NCBI GenBank assembly: GCA_944389415.1
Contig: CALXMF010000002.1
Span: 186,001 to 250,000, forward strand
From: an uncultured Spirochaetota bacterium
GTDB taxonomy: Bacteria > Spirochaetota > Spirochaetia > Treponematales > Treponemataceae
Direction of reading: 5' to 3'
DNA: 64,000 bases
The position numbers and the translations under genes were made by a program. Position 1 is the first letter of the stretch. Every line of letters begins with the position of its first letter. Positions 33,903 to 43,064 of this stretch are shown piece by piece. The notes under the pieces are model-generated. The model worked only from the letters and a program-made list of their open reading frames with translations, did not search any database and had not been told where the DNA came from.

Positions 33903-36900
33903 TTATTCAGGCATACTCTCATCCGAAAGTATCATCGGAATATCCGTATAAATTTCCGGATCAAATTGCGGCATAAGCTGAGACATATATTTACTGTTTT
34001 CGGCAGCAAGGTTACTGCCTTCAATTCTCATAAACGTATCCATATTGCGTGTAAGAGCATCATAAGCTCTTATGGAATCAGATAAATTTACCTGAGCTTC
34101 AGCAATATATGTACTCTGTCCGGTCTGCTTTGCCAAGCGGTAGAGCACAACTCCGCTGTTATTTGTCGCCTTGCAATACATATCAACAAGCTCATATTGG
34201 TCTTCTCTCACCTGCGGGAACAGTATCTCATGGCGAGTACGTTCTTTATCAAGGAACGCTACAAGACGCCTGTAGTAACCGAGCGCAGCGAAGTTATCGC
34301 CTTTTTTTGCAAGTGTATTTCCAAGCGCAAGCAAAACATGAGTATCCAGAGGATTCTTTTCTACTGCATTGATAAACGACACAAGCGCATTATCATATTC
34401 TTCATTATTATAAGAAATATATCCTATTCTATATCTGATTGATGGTGTATCATTCTTATTCTCCACAGAGAGCATATAATTTCGCAAAGCCTCAGACATA
34501 TCACCTGACTCAAAATAATACACATCAGCCATATCCGCATACAGAATACCAATATCTTCTGTCGGCTGCAGACCATCTGTCTGCACAGCTTTTTCATATA
34601 AATCTATACCTTTTGCATAGAATTCCTGTGCACGTATATATTCCTTATCAAAAGCATATAATTCACCTAAATACCGGAATGAATTAATGTATCTGAGCAA
34701 ACGGGGAGATTTCATTCCCTTCTGGACTTCAAATACTTTCACCGCTGTTTCAAATCCGGATTCTGCGGCAGACCGGTTTCCCGTATACATAAAATACCGT
34801 GCAAGATTATATGTTGACTCAGGGACTTCTGGAGCTGCCTCAACAGCACGTTCCAAAAGAGAACGAACATCTTCAATCGAAGAACGAAGGTATTCTTCAG
34901 ACAGAGGCAGCGTTCCATACAGCTTATCAAGCAGATATCCGCTGAGTTCTATCAGATCCTGCCCGTCCAGTGATTTCTTTTTCGGATAGAAATAATTTTT
35001 CAAAGATAATACATTATTTAAATCATCTATACGAATAAAATATCGCATCATTCTGGCAAGATACAAATCTTTTGTTCCGTACAGCTGCATCAAGGTCGCG
35101 TATGTTAATCTGGCATCTTCAAATTTGGCAGGGTCTAAATTAGTCGCCCATTCAAGATATACATCACCAAGCATTAGCAGCCCATCTTTATCATTTATAT
35201 GATAATCAAGTACTTCTCTTTTCAGAATATTTACAGCTTCTTCATAATTCGATAGTTCAGAAGCTTCCATATCGGCATATTCCAGGCCTGCTTTTAAATC
35301 ATGATTAAAGTATCCAAGCAATGCCTTATATATACCTCGCGCACGATCATATTGTTTGTGCTCCCGATAACCACGTGCGTATTTAAAGAACCATCCTTTC
35401 TTTGGCTTAAAACTGACAGCCTCATTAAATTTTATTTCAGACTGAGGATATAACTCCTGTTCCAGCAGCGTATATCCCTGTTTATACAGTAACTCCGCCC
35501 GCAGAGGGAAATATACGAGATTCTTTGCAAACAGAAAAAGCAGGAAACAAACAAAAACACCGCAAATACCAAGCAGCGCAAAAGGTATAAGCTGATTCTT
35601 TAATCGATACTCAAACGACTTTTTATACTCCTCGTATTGTGCAGCAGTCCGCCGCTCAAAATCACGCGGTATAGCAATCGTTGTATCAAGCATTTTTTCA
35701 AGATGCCCAGCCAAATGACGGGTGCTGACACGTTTAACAACTTTTTGCAGCACCTCATAAACAGCAGCATCCTTAAACTCATTTTTAACCACCATATCTT
35801 CGAGTGCAATACGAAGATTTAACGGATATGTGGCAAGATTCTTTTTAAATTTCTCGTATTCGGTATCGGTCAGTTCGAATTTCTGGCGGTTAACTCGTTC
35901 AGTAGCAAGTGACGCTTCTTTGCCGGAAGAAGTATTAATATCAGAAAATCCAGGAATAGAAAAACTATCATCAAGAGAATCATCTTCATCCTCATCACCA
36001 AGAGCAAGAGATGAAAGAGCGTCATCTGCATCAAAATCTCCTGAATCCACAGAACTATCCCTATCTCTGTGAACTCCTGACGGCACCAGGGAATCAGGAA
36101 TCTCATATACATCAGCACTTTCAAAATCAATTGGTTCAGTATCATTAGGAGCAGAGATATTGATGTCTCCAGCAATATCAGAATCCCCAACAGAATCACT
36201 CTCAAAATCAGGCAGTGACATATCCATCACAGGCGCGATTGAATCAGAAAGCCCGGATTCTTCTTCAGAAAGTTCTTCTACTGTATCAACAGGTATTTCT
36301 TGCAGACTGTCGGGAACTGAGTTCTCTTCTTCTGCCGTATCTATTGGTAACGCAGTTGTTACAGCATCAGACTGCACCCCGTCTGTATCATCTCCAATAG
36401 ATGAATCTTCGCGTTCAGGCTCACTCGGTAAATCAAGACTTGCCAGAGCATCATCTATATCCGGGAAATCAAAGGTCTCCGCCTCCGAATTATCAACACT
36501 CCCGTTATTATCTTTATCTATCACAGGGGGATTAACATCAGAAGTCGATACATTTCCCACGTTCTCAGCAATGTCCTGCTCAGAGGATAACTCAACAGGC
36601 TGTTCTTCAGTCAGGGATATTTCTGGAATATTAAAATCATTTTGATCTGCGGGCGGCAAATCAGTTTCCGTATCCTGCGCCACTGCAGTATCAAACGAAT
36701 CTCCATCATTCAGAAATGAATCAATATCAGGAGGATTGCCTTCTTCATCTCCACCAATGCCAAGTTCCCTCATTAAGTCATCAACTTCTGAGTCAGACAT
36801 CTCGCTTACAGAATCAGGCTCTGAAACAGAACCTAGTATATCATCTGCAATATTAAATTCAGCAGATTCATCAGGACCATCATTCGCATTCTCATAGATT

Positions 36901-37079
36901 TCAGCATCAGTAGTGCCGGGCAGTCCATGAATAAATTCATCAGAATCGTCTTCTATCTCTAAACCTGCTGGCAGCGGAATCTGATTAGCAGGATCTCCCC
37001 TCTCAGAACGGATTTTTCGTTCATTTCCTAATTTTTCTACATCACTACTGAACTGTTTCAGCTGATTCAATCCGGGCAT
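33903..37079 (-). CDS. Large TPR protein with acidic N-terminus and one TM helix, possible flagellar collar protein
   Basis: A 1058-residue protein. Residues 1-20 (MPGLNQLKQFSSDVEKLGNE) are followed by about 370 very acidic, Ser-rich residues with no clear fold. A conserved block (KFELTDTEYEKFKKNLATYPLN) comes next, then one TM helix (IPFALLGICGVFVCFLLFLFAKNLVYF, about 490-517) and about 540 residues of TPR repeats. The topology is cytoplasmic N-terminus and periplasmic TPR. It resembles the spirochaetal collar proteins of the periplasmic flagellar motor (BB0326/FlcA type) in size, single TM and TPR tail; that link is from memory and moderate. Confidence 0.8.
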   Translation of the reverse strand: MPGLNQLKQFSSDVEKLGNERKIRSERGDPANQIPLPAGLEIEDDSDEFIHGLPGTTDAEIYENANDGPDESAEFNIADDILGSVSEPDSVSEMSDSEVDDLMRELGIGGDEEGNPPDIDSFLNDGDSFDTAVAQDTETDLPPADQNDFNIPEISLTEEQPVELSSEQDIAENVGNVSTSDVNPPVIDKDNNGSVDNSEAETFDFPDIDDALASLDLPSEPEREDSSIGDDTDGVQSDAVTTALPIDTAEEENSVPDSLQEIPVDTVEELSEEESGLSDSIAPVMDMSLPDFESDSVGDSDIAGDINISAPNDTEPIDFESADVYEIPDSLVPSGVHRDRDSSVDSGDFDADDALSSLALGDEDEDDSLDDSFSIPGFSDINTSSGKEASLATERVNRQKFELTDTEYEKFKKNLATYPLNLRIALEDMVVKNEFKDAAVYEVLQKVVKRVSTRHLAGHLEKMLDTTIAIPRDFERRTAAQYEEYKKSFEYRLKNQLIPFALLGICGVFVCFLLFLFAKNLVYFPLRAELLYKQGYTLLEQELYPQSEIKFNEAVSFKPKKGWFFKYARGYREHKQYDRARGIYKALLGYFNHDLKAGLEYADMEASELSNYEEAVNILKREVLDYHINDKDGLLMLGDVYLEWATNLDPAKFEDARLTYATLMQLYGTKDLYLARMMRYFIRIDDLNNVLSLKNYFYPKKKSLDGQDLIELSGYLLDKLYGTLPLSEEYLRSSIEDVRSLLERAVEAAPEVPESTYNLARYFMYTGNRSAAESGFETAVKVFEVQKGMKSPRLLRYINSFRYLGELYAFDKEYIRAQEFYAKGIDLYEKAVQTDGLQPTEDIGILYADMADVYYFESGDMSEALRNYMLSVENKNDTPSIRYRIGYISYNNEEYDNALVSFINAVEKNPLDTHVLLALGNTLAKKGDNFAALGYYRRLVAFLDKERTRHEILFPQVREDQYELVDMYCKATNNSGVVLYRLAKQTGQSTYIAEAQVNLSDSIRAYDALTRNMDTFMRIEGSNLAAENSKYMSQLMPQFDPEIYTDIPMILSDESMPE

Positions 37080-37297
37080 TAAAGTAACCTACCCCACTTT
37101 TCTGAAAATATTTGCCTAAAAGGCGTTTCCCGCAGAGAATGAACAATCCCATTCCCATATATAATCCCGTTATATCATCGGTATTCCCTTAAAAATCTTA
37201 ATGCAAAACAGGTGTATTCTCTGTACCATATTTTATTTTCTCCAGTATACACTGTATACATAAAAATGAAAATCAGATTTTTTCTTTCATTAGATGC

Positions 37298-37327
37298 TTG
37301 AGTTTCTCTTTAAAAACCCGATATAAA
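37298..37327 (+). promoter_or_regulatory. Leaderless promoter of the CBM48-like/hemerythrin/GNAT-MarR operon
   Basis: TTGAGT (37298-37303), 18 nt, TATAAA (37322-37327), 6 nt, ATG at 37334. No Shine-Dalgarno. The 254 nt between this operon and the giant TPR gene hold nothing else I can identify. Confidence 0.65.
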
Positions 37328-37333
37328 TAATAT

Positions 37334-38047
37334 ATGAAACAGTTGTCTCTTTTACTAATGGTATTCTGCTTTCTGCTACCGGTAAGCGCACAAAACGATA
37401 TAGATATAGAATCATATGATATGGAAATTCTTGTTTCGCAAATTTCAGGTGTCCGCGAACCAACTGTAATAGGAGACTTTATCATTTTTACAGCACCTGT
37501 CACATCACGTCATGTCGGTATCGCATTTGATTTTGAAAATTTCAGGCAAATCCACTCGATGCAGAAATTGGTCAGCCATGACCCTGACGGCAAAGCCCTT
37601 GATTCTGTTTATTTCTATATTCTGCCTCTTCCGAAAAATATAAATCAGATTTCATATCGGCTTATCGTTGATGGGTTGTGGACCGTTGACCCGATTAATC
37701 CTAACAGTAGTTATAATAGTAAGATTGGGGCTCAGCTTTCGGTTGTTTATATAACACAGCCTGAAGATACAACAACACACCAAAATGAGAATGGTTTTGT
37801 TCGCTTTACCTATAAGGGGGAACCAGGGCAGCAGATCCGGCTTGGAGGAACATTTACTAATTGGGATTCATATATTTACAATATGATTGAAACCCGGCCA
37901 GGATTGTATGAAATCAGCATTCCTCTTCTTGCGGGTACGTATTATTACACGTTTTATAACGGAATAACATCGTTTATTGATGAAGATAATCCCAACCGCG
38001 CATATACAAAAGATGGCCGCATTGCATCTGTGATAGAAGTACATTAG
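37334..38047 (+). CDS. Exported protein with CBM48/AMPK-type glycogen-binding-like domain
   Basis: A 237-residue protein with a signal peptide (LSLLLMVFCFLLPVSAQ). The last 90 residues carry FVRFTYKGEPGQQIRLGGTF, TNWDSYIYNM, GLYEISIPLLAGTYYYTFYNG and DEDNPNRAY, the pattern of early-set CBM48 domains (V...GxFxxWxxxxxM...GxWxxxxxxxxGxYxYxFxVDG...DPxNP). An earlier block (VYFYILPLPKNINQISYRLIVDGLWTVDPINP) looks like a second, degenerate copy. A glycan-sensing role is possible but unproven. The hemerythrin gene follows 9 nt later. Confidence 0.78.
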   Translation: MKQLSLLLMVFCFLLPVSAQNDIDIESYDMEILVSQISGVREPTVIGDFIIFTAPVTSRHVGIAFDFENFRQIHSMQKLVSHDPDGKALDSVYFYILPLPKNINQISYRLIVDGLWTVDPINPNSSYNSKIGAQLSVVYITQPEDTTTHQNENGFVRFTYKGEPGQQIRLGGTFTNWDSYIYNMIETRPGLYEISIPLLAGTYYYTFYNGITSFIDEDNPNRAYTKDGRIASVIEVH

Positions 38048-38056
38048 GAGCAGACA

Positions 38057-38491
38057 ATGGACTCACCCATTTCATGGAATCCACAGTTATGTATCGGAGA
38101 AGAGGAAATAGATCAGCAGCATAGAAAATTATTTGATTTTGCTGACAGGCTGTACACATTTTGTACAAATACAGGAGCACCTGTAAATAAAAAAGAAATA
38201 GAATTGTTTCTTAATGAGGCTACCTCATATGCGAAATATCATTTTTCATATGAGGAACAAATTATGAAAGAGATTCGTTATCCTCAACTGATTACTCATG
38301 TTAAGCGACATCATGAATTTATTGCAGAGGTATCAAAAAATCTCATTGCTTTTTCGCGTGATAAACATTTATCTTTAGAACCATTTTATGAGTACATAAC
38401 AAAGTGGCTAATAGATCATATAACAAAAGAAGATGCCTGTATAGCACAGTTTTTGCATCCACAAGGCTCTGAGTATTCCGAACAAAAGTGA
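38057..38491 (+). CDS. Bacteriohemerythrin
   Basis: A 144-residue four-helix O2-binding protein. All seven di-iron ligands can be placed: H22 (DQQHRKLFD), H62 and E66 (HFSYEEQIM), H81 and H85 (HVKRHHEF), H121 and D126 (LIDHITKED). Such proteins bind, sense or scavenge oxygen in microaerophiles and anaerobes. AGGAG precedes the ATG. Its stop overlaps the start of the GNAT-MarR gene (GTGA), so the two are tightly coupled, which hints at an oxygen link for that regulator. Confidence 0.94.
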   Translation: MDSPISWNPQLCIGEEEIDQQHRKLFDFADRLYTFCTNTGAPVNKKEIELFLNEATSYAKYHFSYEEQIMKEIRYPQLITHVKRHHEFIAEVSKNLIAFSRDKHLSLEPFYEYITKWLIDHITKEDACIAQFLHPQGSEYSEQK

Positions 38492-39432
38492 TTATACGGC
38501 AGGCTGATTTTTCTGATATTCCCACTATAACACTAATATATACACAAGCACGCCGGTTTATGCAGCAGACAGGAAATCCGCACCAGTGGGGAACAGTTTA
38601 TCCTTCACAGAACCTGATAGAACAGGATATTGCAAAACATACTTGTTATGTCTGCTGCGATCAAGATCGAGAACAAAAGCCTTCTCTTATAGAAGGTGTT
38701 TTTGTGTTCATCGATGGAGAAGATGAAACATACGCGCATATAGAAGATGGTGAATGGCTAAATACACGTCCATATTGTACAATACACCGCATTGCAGTTC
38801 TTCATCCCGGCAAAGGTATTGCCTCATTTTGTCTGCAATGGGCATATCACCGCTGTCACAATCTGAGAATAGACACACATGTAGATAATGTTATTATGCA
38901 GCATGTTGTGTTAAAAAACGGTTTTCAATATTGCGGACGTATCTATACCTATGATGGAACACCGCGCCTTGCATATCAGAAAACAGCAGAACTTTGTCCG
39001 GATCGCATTCTCTCTCTTATTTCTCGTATTCACAGTGCGGCTTCACTTTTTATAAAAGAAGAACTTGAACACCAAGGATTGACGAAACTGGTATCTTCGC
39101 ATGGGAATATATTATGGCAGCTCGCAAGTCAAAACCATCTTTCAATGAAAGAGTTAGCACATCGGATAAACAGAGATAAATCTACAACAACTGTCCTTGT
39201 CCGCAAGCTGGAAACAGCCGGATACATTACCCGTCATACTGATTGTAACGATAACCGCATCACGTATATTTGTCTGACTGCTAAGGGCGCACAATATACC
39301 CAAGCAATGAAAAGCATTTCACAACATCTGATTGAAACTTGTTATCAAGGTTTTTCAAAAGAGGAACAGCTACAAGTTTATCTTTTTTTATCAGACATTG
39401 CCCAGAATTTTGCCAGATACGAACAGCAGTAA
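38488..39432 (+). CDS. GNAT acetyltransferase fused to a MarR regulator
   Basis: A 314-residue fusion beginning with GTG inside the hemerythrin stop. Residues 1-165 are a GNAT domain (IIRQADFSDIPTITLIYTQA; IHRIAVLHPGKGIASFCLQW with the acetyl-CoA loop; VDNVIMQHVVLKNGFQYCG). Residues 175-314 are a MarR winged helix (LSMKELAHRINRDKSTTTVLV recognition helix, then LETAGYITRHTDCNDNRITYICLTAKG wing with D-x-x-D-x-R). MarR proteins bind palindromes and a 22-bp one lies 63 nt downstream of this gene, in the promoter of the nucleoside ABC operon. The GNAT part may be a ligand sensor or modify a protein. Confidence 0.9.
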   Translation: MIIRQADFSDIPTITLIYTQARRFMQQTGNPHQWGTVYPSQNLIEQDIAKHTCYVCCDQDREQKPSLIEGVFVFIDGEDETYAHIEDGEWLNTRPYCTIHRIAVLHPGKGIASFCLQWAYHRCHNLRIDTHVDNVIMQHVVLKNGFQYCGRIYTYDGTPRLAYQKTAELCPDRILSLISRIHSAASLFIKEELEHQGLTKLVSSHGNILWQLASQNHLSMKELAHRINRDKSTTTVLVRKLETAGYITRHTDCNDNRITYICLTAKGAQYTQAMKSISQHLIETCYQGFSKEEQLQVYLFLSDIAQNFARYEQQ

Positions 39433-39489
39433 CTGCAATTCTGTATATGGATGACACATCTTTGTACCAAAAGACAGTTATTAAACGGG

Positions 39490-39518
39490 TTGACAATAGT
39501 TTTATATAAAACTATTAT
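39490..39518 (+). promoter_or_regulatory. Leaderless promoter with palindromic operator before the nucleoside ABC operon
   Basis: TTGACA (39490-39495), 17 nt, TATTAT (39513-39518), 6 nt, ATG at 39525. The spacer and part of each box form a perfect 22-bp palindrome (39495-39516; half site AATAGTTTTAT). A dimeric repressor there would block RNA polymerase. The MarR fusion encoded just upstream is the obvious candidate. Confidence 0.82.
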
Positions 39519-39524
39519 AACACC

Positions 39525-40559
39525 ATGAAATTTATATATATCGCTGTTGCAGTTTTATTAGTCCTGAGCGGCTGTTCACAAAAACAGACTTCACAAACAA
39601 AAAAGATAGCCGTCTTTATTCCAGGTGTTGCCTCCGGGAATGCTGTATATCAAATGCTTGCTGATGGAGTAAAGGCTGCTGTTGACGAATATAATAAAGA
39701 TACAAATAAAATAGCAGCTGAAGTTACTGTGATTGAGGCAGGAACAAATCAGGCTGAATGGGCCGGAAAACTCACAGCTGTTGCTGCAACAGGTGAATAT
39801 GCAGTAATCATATCATCAAATCCATCATTACCGGATATTGCAAAACCGCTTACAAAACAATTCCCACAACAGAAATTTATACTTCTTGATGCATATTGCG
39901 AAGGAAATCATAATATTGCAACTATCAGATATAATCAGCGAGAACAAGCATACCTGACTGGGTATATGGCAGGGCTTGTGACAACCGCAACGTCAAAACA
40001 GATGCCATTCGCAAATCAAGAAAAAAAAGCAGGGCTGATAGCAGCGCAGGAATATCCTGTTATGAATAATATAATTCTTCCCGCCTTTACAGAAGGTATA
40101 CGGGCTGTCGACCCCGAAATTACCGTGGACTTTAGAATCGTCGGTAACTGGTATGATGCGACAAAAGGGGCAGAACTTGCACGGGCAATGTATCAAAATG
40201 GAGTTGACGTTATTCTTCCAATTGCCGGAGGCGCCTCACAGGGAATCATTGCTGCCGCAGAGGAACTGCATTTTTATATTACTTGGTTTGATGATAATGG
40301 TTTCAAAAAAGCACCTGGTTATATTATCTCAAGTACGGCAATGGCTCAGAAACGAATGGCAAGAGAAGCAACTGCGCAGTTTTTAGCAGGAGCAACAGTA
40401 TTTGGAAGCGCAAAAACAGTTGGTATTCAAGATGGTTATATTGAGTTTATTACAGATGATCCTTTATATACATCTAGTGTTGATGAACAAATACAGGAGT
40501 CCATGCAGAAAGTGATAGATCAAATTACAGCAGGAGATCTGCAACTTCCGTCTTCCTAA
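39525..40559 (+). CDS. BMP-family (PnrA/TmpC-like) nucleoside-binding lipoprotein
   Basis: A 344-residue substrate-binding lipoprotein with lipobox LSGC (Cys17). It follows the basic membrane protein family: IAVFIPGVASGNAVYQMLADG, DAYCEGNHNIATIRYNQREQAYLTGYMAG, KAGLIAAQEYPVMNNIILPAFTEG, GVDVILPIAGGASQGII and SSTAMAQKRMA. T. pallidum PnrA (TmpC) in this family binds purine nucleosides. It heads an operon with one ATPase and two permeases, as in the pnr cluster. Its mRNA should be leaderless and under the palindromic operator. Confidence 0.9.
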   Translation: MKFIYIAVAVLLVLSGCSQKQTSQTKKIAVFIPGVASGNAVYQMLADGVKAAVDEYNKDTNKIAAEVTVIEAGTNQAEWAGKLTAVAATGEYAVIISSNPSLPDIAKPLTKQFPQQKFILLDAYCEGNHNIATIRYNQREQAYLTGYMAGLVTTATSKQMPFANQEKKAGLIAAQEYPVMNNIILPAFTEGIRAVDPEITVDFRIVGNWYDATKGAELARAMYQNGVDVILPIAGGASQGIIAAAEELHFYITWFDDNGFKKAPGYIISSTAMAQKRMAREATAQFLAGATVFGSAKTVGIQDGYIEFITDDPLYTSSVDEQIQESMQKVIDQITAGDLQLPSS

Positions 40560-40560
40560 T

Positions 40561-42021
40561 ATGTTTACTGTTCAAGTCAGCAACCTCTGCAAACATTTTT
40601 CTTCAAAATCTGTACTGAATAATATATCTGTTACCTTTCAAGCAGGTAAAGTATATGCGCTGCTTGGAGAAAACGGGGCTGGTAAATCAACATTTGCAAG
40701 CATCTTAACTGGTAGTCAACGGCCATCCTCAGGAACAATTTGCATTGACGGAGAAGGATTTCAAACATTAACAACAGCAGATGCACAGCGTATGGGTATC
40801 TGTATCGTCCATCAGCGGCCCCTTCTCGCATCAAGTTTAACAGCACGTGAAAATATAGTCCTTGGTTCTGAGCCACAGTTGCCATTTGGTATTATTAATA
40901 AAAAACAGATATTCAAACTCACTGAAATACTGAAACAAACATATCTGTCTGAACTGGAAATGCCTTTAAATACACAAAGTGCCTATTTAACGGCCGATAT
41001 GCGTTTTTTTACGGCATACTTGGCAGCTCTTTATAAGAAGCCTAAACTGCTAATATTAGATGAACCAACAGCGGCGCTTGATTCCGCGGAAAAGCAAATT
41101 TTGTTTTCCAGTATTCTTCAGCTTGTACAAGAAGGCAAATCTGTTATTATTATTACACATAATATGCAGGAAGCAGCTGAATATGCTGATGCAATTATTA
41201 TACTGGAATATGGACAGATCCAAACCATAAATAATCACAATAAAACCGTAACAGCTCAAATCCTCAAAGACCGATTCGTTGAAAAGAAAGAAACAGAACA
41301 AACTGAAAACAATTTTTCGGTTTGTAATAGAGTCGGCAAAATTTGTGTATTTCAGACAGAAAATATAACAGCATTACCCAGAGAAGGAGCGGCAATACGT
41401 AATATATCATTCTCGCTGTATACATCACATATACTATTAATTGAAGGTCAGAGAGAAAATGGATTACAATTGCTGGAAGATATTATCACTGGTATGTATG
41501 AAGGGAAATGCAGCGGATCAATACGATTAACCAGTAATACAGAAACACAGATATTTAATTTAGCAACACAGCATTTAACATGCGGAATATTACGAAAAGC
41601 AGGAAGCGCAATTATTCCTTTTGATAGAACATACCGCGCTTCACACCCATTACTTACTGTTGAACAAATTTGCTGTGCCGGCTATCATGGTAAAAATCCG
41701 CTACTGCATACAAAACACCTGATAGAACAGGCACAAATAAAAATTCAGCCACACGAATATGCGGCAGCACTATCCGGTGGTATGCTACAGAGACTGATAT
41801 TAGAAAGAGAATTGTCATCAGCACCACTACTGCTGATTTTATCTGATCCGCTGCAAGGATTGGACACGGTTAAAGCAGCTGAACTGGCACAACGTTTTCA
41901 ACAGATCGCGTATAACGGAACAGCAGTGCTTATTTTGGCCGCAGCAGGACAATATCCGCGGCAATATTGTACCAAATCATACCTATTATCAGACGGTACA
42001 CTAAAGGAACAGAAAAGATGA
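40561..42021 (+). CDS. Nucleoside-type ABC transporter ATPase, two domains with one dead site
   Basis: A 486-residue RbsA-like tandem ATPase. Domain 1 has Walker A GENGAGKST (36-44), Q-loop Q85, Walker B LLILDEP and H-loop H200, but its signature motif is lost (LTADM at 143-147). Domain 2 has a good signature LSGGM (404-408), but no Walker A (IEGQRENGL at 294-302) and a broken Walker B (LLILSDP). In a tandem dimer the intact Walker A pairs with the intact signature, so one ATP site is whole and the other is lost from both sides. It starts 1 nt after the lipoprotein stop. Confidence 0.9.
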   Translation: MFTVQVSNLCKHFSSKSVLNNISVTFQAGKVYALLGENGAGKSTFASILTGSQRPSSGTICIDGEGFQTLTTADAQRMGICIVHQRPLLASSLTARENIVLGSEPQLPFGIINKKQIFKLTEILKQTYLSELEMPLNTQSAYLTADMRFFTAYLAALYKKPKLLILDEPTAALDSAEKQILFSSILQLVQEGKSVIIITHNMQEAAEYADAIIILEYGQIQTINNHNKTVTAQILKDRFVEKKETEQTENNFSVCNRVGKICVFQTENITALPREGAAIRNISFSLYTSHILLIEGQRENGLQLLEDIITGMYEGKCSGSIRLTSNTETQIFNLATQHLTCGILRKAGSAIIPFDRTYRASHPLLTVEQICCAGYHGKNPLLHTKHLIEQAQIKIQPHEYAAALSGGMLQRLILERELSSAPLLLILSDPLQGLDTVKAAELAQRFQQIAYNGTAVLILAAAGQYPRQYCTKSYLLSDGTLKEQKR

Positions 42022-43064
42022 AAATAATTCTTAAAGTCCAAACAGCCCGCTTAATCAGGTATCTGCTAACATCCCTCCTCGCACTCAGTGCTGGTATTAT
42101 GATTTCGGTACTTATTCTTACCTTTTCAGTACATAATCCTCTTTCCACACTGACACATTTTTTCTCAGGTCCATTTTCAGCACCATACTATATTGGGACA
42201 ATGCTTAATATGGTATCACTTCTGACATGGGCAGCACTCGGCGCATCAGCATCAATAATTTCAGGAAATTTTAATCTTGGTGGAGAGGGGCAAATATATA
42301 TTTCAGGCTGTATCACAGCAATTCTCCTGAACAAACTTTCTATTTTGCCGGCAATAATTGCGCTGCCTATTACCGCCGCGGCAGCTTTCTTTACAGCAGG
42401 TATAACAGCCGCTATCTCAGGAATGCTGAAAATTTATCGAAATATCAGTGAACTGCTTTCCTCTTTTTTGATATCAGCGGCTGTAATTCCACTCATCGAC
42501 GCAGCAATTGCTGGGCCTCTTCGCGATACACATCAAAATCTTCTCGCGACACCGCAAATTGCACAACAATTTCAACTGTGCCGTCTCATGCCGCCTTCAC
42601 CGCTTAACAGCTCCCTGTTTGCGGCTGTTGCGGTCTGTATTTTATGTGCATGGTTGCTGTTTCGAACGACAGCCGGCAAACAATTCAGAATCTGTGGAAC
42701 AGCACCAGAATTCTCACGTTATTCAGGATTAAATCCTCACAGAACTACTCTTATTGGAATGTTTATTTCCGGTGGACTGCATGGGATAACAGGTTTTTTT
42801 GCCGTCACTGGCACATATTTTTCCTGTCCGGCTGGTTTTTATACCAGTATGGGGTGGAATGCACTCACTACAGCGCTCATTGCACATTGTAACCCCACTG
42901 CTATTCTTCCCGCTTCACTATTCCTCAGCTGGCTTCTTACAGCTACAGATAAGGTTGTTCTCACTAATAATCTTGCATTTGATCTGACAGGCATTATTCA
43001 AGCATCTGTACTTTTATGTATCTCTGCACAGTTGATACTGCATAAACGGGAGAAACATACATGA
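42018..43064 (+). CDS. ABC transporter permease 1 (BPD_transp_2 family)
   Basis: A 348-residue integral membrane protein with about nine hydrophobic helices. IISGNFNLGGEGQIYISGCITA is the conserved cytoplasmic loop of ribose/nucleoside permeases (N-L-G-x-E-G-x), and GKQFRICGTAPEFSRYSGLNPHRTTLIGMFISGG is the second marker. Start at 42018 overlaps the ATPase stop (ATGA). Together with the next gene it should form the heterodimeric channel for nucleosides. Confidence 0.9.
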   Translation: MKIILKVQTARLIRYLLTSLLALSAGIMISVLILTFSVHNPLSTLTHFFSGPFSAPYYIGTMLNMVSLLTWAALGASASIISGNFNLGGEGQIYISGCITAILLNKLSILPAIIALPITAAAAFFTAGITAAISGMLKIYRNISELLSSFLISAAVIPLIDAAIAGPLRDTHQNLLATPQIAQQFQLCRLMPPSPLNSSLFAAVAVCILCAWLLFRTTAGKQFRICGTAPEFSRYSGLNPHRTTLIGMFISGGLHGITGFFAVTGTYFSCPAGFYTSMGWNALTTALIAHCNPTAILPASLFLSWLLTATDKVVLTNNLAFDLTGIIQASVLLCISAQLILHKREKHT

